Below are positions 13,842-15,637 of a DNA stretch of 15,637 nucleotides, piece after piece. Numbering within the stretch: position 1 is the stretch's first letter; the number at the start of each line of letters is the position of its first letter. Location of the stretch: assembly GCA_012515695.1 (NCBI GenBank), contig JAAYXX010000065.1, forward strand, positions 1 through 15,637, in the 5' to 3' direction. Under the pieces are notes generated by a model. The model did not search any database. It worked only from the letters and a program-made list of their open reading frames with translations, and was not told the DNA's origin. The stretch comes from Chloroflexota bacterium. Its GTDB lineage: Bacteria > Chloroflexota > Anaerolineae > UBA1429. Both the position numbers and the translations under genes were made by a program.

Positions 13842-15637
13842 ATGATTCATCCTATTGTCGCTCAGATGAAACCGAGTGAAGAGCAATTGCTCGCCATTAT
13901 GGACAGCGGGCAGGACGTGATCGTTACGGCAGGAGCGGGGGCAGGCAAAACCCGCACCCTGGTGGCGCGCTATCTGCGGCTGCTCACCGAGTCCGCACGC
14001 CTGCGCTCCATCGTCGCTATCACCTTCACCGAAAAGGCGGCCCGCGAAATGCGTAACCGCGTCCGCCAGCAAATAGACCTCTACCTGCAAAACCCGGCAA
14101 TTGATTCCCACGAAAAGGACCGCTTTCAGGCTCTATACAGCGAATTGGACTCGGCCCGAATCAGCACCATTCACAGCCTGTGCACCGAGATCGTGCGCGG
14201 ACACCCCGCCGAGCTGGGCATAGACCCCCTCTTTGGCGTGCTGGACGAGGGGCGAACCGGTATTCTGCGCGGCCTGGCCCTGGAAGATGCCCTGAACTGG
14301 GCAGCGAACGACCCGCAAGCCGTCGCGCTGTTCGCGCTGCTGGACGAACGCCCCTTGCGCAAAACCGTAGAGACATTGCTCACCCGCCGCCTGGAGGCCG
14401 ACGAGGTATTTCGCAAGATGCCCGATGACCTCCTGCGGCACTGGCAAGACATCCTGGAGCAGCGCCAACGTGAGGCGTTGACCACCCTCCGCAGCCGGGA
14501 AGAGTGGAGCGAGGCGCTGAAAGACCTGCAAGCGAACCAGGCCAACGACCCCGGCGACTTGCTGGAAATTGGGCGGCAGGTTGCACTGGCTGCCGCCAGC
14601 GCCCCGCTGGAGCCGCTGGGCGAATGTCTGGCGCGCATGAAAGAGCTAGGTACTATCAGATGGGATCGCGGGAAGGCAAAAGCCTGGCCAAACGGAAAAG
14701 AGCAGGTGCAGAATGCCCTGCACGTCATGAAAGAGCTTTGGAAAGCGAATGCAGACTTGCTCAATTTGGCCTTGAACCCGCAGGACGAGCGATTGGCGGA
14801 GGCCATCCCCCTGCTGAAAACCGTGTACGAGTACGCCACCGCGCGATATCAGGCGCTCAAGGACGAGCGGAACGTGCTCGATTTCGACGACCTGGAGAGC
14901 CGCGCGCTCGAATTGCTGACCGAGCACCCCGACGTGCGCGAGCGATGGCAGCGTCAGGTGCGCGCTATCCTGGTGGACGAATACCAGGACACCAACGCCC
15001 GCCAGAACCAGTTGGTCGAGCTGCTGAACGGCGGTGAGGGCAAGCTGTTCGTCGTGGGGGATGCCAAGCAGTCCATCTATGCCTTTCGCGGTGCGGACGT
15101 GGCGGTGTTTCGCCAATTGCGCGAGCGCGCGCGCCAGCACAATGGGATCACGCGCGAGTTGCGCGAGACTTACCGCGCACACCCAGACCTCGTGGAGGCG
15201 TTGAACACCCTGCTCAAACCGGTGCTGGGCGAGTGCCAGGACCCCGCCCGCCCCTGGATAGAGCCTTTCGCGCCCCTGATAGCTCCTTACGAGCCGCTTC
15301 CCAGACCCATACCAACTGCGGCGGACGGGGGCGAAAAGATGTCCTGCGTTGAAGTGCATCTGGGTCTGGGAACCAAGGGCAACCACGCGCTGGACCTCGC
15401 CGCCGACGCCCTCGCTGCTCGCCTGCGCGAAATGGTCGAGGGGAAGCAGCAAATGGTGCGAGTGGGCGGGGGAACGCGGTACGCCGAATACGGGGATATC
15501 GCCGTGTTATGCCGCGCCAGCACGGCCTTTTCCGCCTACGAGGACGCCTTTGACCGCGCCGGGCTGCCCTTCCTGACCGTCGCCGGACGCGGGTTCTACG
15601 ACCGCCCGGAAATCCGCGACCTGCTGAATATCCTCAC
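13842..15637 (+). CDS. addA: AddA-like UvrD/RecB-family helicase subunit, cut by the window end
   Basis: This open frame starts at ATG 13842 and has no stop before the window ends; 598 residues are visible of a family length near 1,100-1,250. It is a superfamily 1A ATP-dependent DNA helicase: motif I TAGAGAGKT (29-37), Ia AITFTEKAAREM (59-70), RISTIHSLC (106-114), Walker B with motif II ILVDEYQDTN (376-385), motif III VVGDAKQSIYAFRGAD (404-419) and motif IV LRETYRAH (440-447, where LxxNYRS is common). It ends in the region of GRGFYDRPEIRDLLNIL. The C-terminal nuclease domain that would confirm AddA lies outside. GGAGG, 7 bases before the ATG, lies inside the end of addB, and the 3-bp gap shows co-transcription and probable coupling. 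It would pair with AddB as the main motor subunit. Confidence 0.9.
   Translation, partial: MIHPIVAQMKPSEEQLLAIMDSGQDVIVTAGAGAGKTRTLVARYLRLLTESARLRSIVAITFTEKAAREMRNRVRQQIDLYLQNPAIDSHEKDRFQALYSELDSARISTIHSLCTEIVRGHPAELGIDPLFGVLDEGRTGILRGLALEDALNWAANDPQAVALFALLDERPLRKTVETLLTRRLEADEVFRKMPDDLLRHWQDILEQRQREALTTLRSREEWSEALKDLQANQANDPGDLLEIGRQVALAAASAPLEPLGECLARMKELGTIRWDRGKAKAWPNGKEQVQNALHVMKELWKANADLLNLALNPQDERLAEAIPLLKTVYEYATARYQALKDERNVLDFDDLESRALELLTEHPDVRERWQRQVRAILVDEYQDTNARQNQLVELLNGGEGKLFVVGDAKQSIYAFRGADVAVFRQLRERARQHNGITRELRETYRAHPDLVEALNTLLKPVLGECQDPARPWIEPFAPLIAPYEPLPRPIPTAADGGEKMSCVEVHLGLGTKGNHALDLAADALAARLREMVEGKQQMVRVGGGTRYAEYGDIAVLCRASTAFSAYEDAFDRAGLPFLTVAGRGFYDRPEIRDLLNIL

Overview
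The window comes from a GC-rich bacterial chromosome. The lineage is most likely Chloroflexota (Anaerolineae-like). This is an inference from four things: an archaeal-type aspartyl-tRNA synthetase, a lipoprotein with a Pro/Thr-rich stalk and a glycan-binding C-terminus, a CcbP-type calcium-binding protein, and intergenic spaces filled with chains of short GC-rich hairpins and degenerate repeats. No rRNA, tRNA, transposase, phage gene or CRISPR array was found.

Left part (1-6256), minus strand. A hairpin and direct-repeat array (1-326) lies downstream of aspS (369-1694). Upstream of aspS is a small two-helix membrane protein (1756-2019), then a repeat-bearing spacer (about 2020-2412). Next, reading with transcription, come a response regulator (5543-6256), a histidine kinase (4608-5543, TGATG overlap) and a lipoprotein (2413-4467). 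The kinase has almost no extracytoplasmic sensor, and 140 bp with operator-like repeats separates it from the lipoprotein gene. The three may therefore form one signalling and envelope unit.

Middle part (6451-10089), plus strand. It starts from a divergent promoter region. Five genes follow in one direction: a short-chain dehydrogenase, a CcbP-family calcium-binding protein, a zinc nucleoside/cytidine-type deaminase, a Cys-rich protein with two ferredoxin clusters, and a second short-chain dehydrogenase that lacks the usual catalytic-tetrad Asn. No named pathway contains this set, so any joint function is open.

Right part (10090-15637), plus strand. A 578-bp spacer holds several strong hairpins, a 16-bp perfect palindrome and, nearer the next gene, a cluster of GATAGC/CTATC elements. 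Then comes an addB-addA pair 3 bp apart. AddB has a Walker A, a RecB-type nuclease domain and four Fe-S cysteines. AddA is a superfamily 1 helicase that runs off the end of the window. Together they would make the helicase-nuclease that resects double-strand breaks for recombination.

The most interesting items are the hairpin arrays, the operator-like repeats upstream of the lipoprotein and of addB, the lipoprotein architecture, the Cys-rich Fe-S protein, and the unexplained five-gene redox/deaminase/calcium cluster. I see no clear complete novel defence or mobile system.
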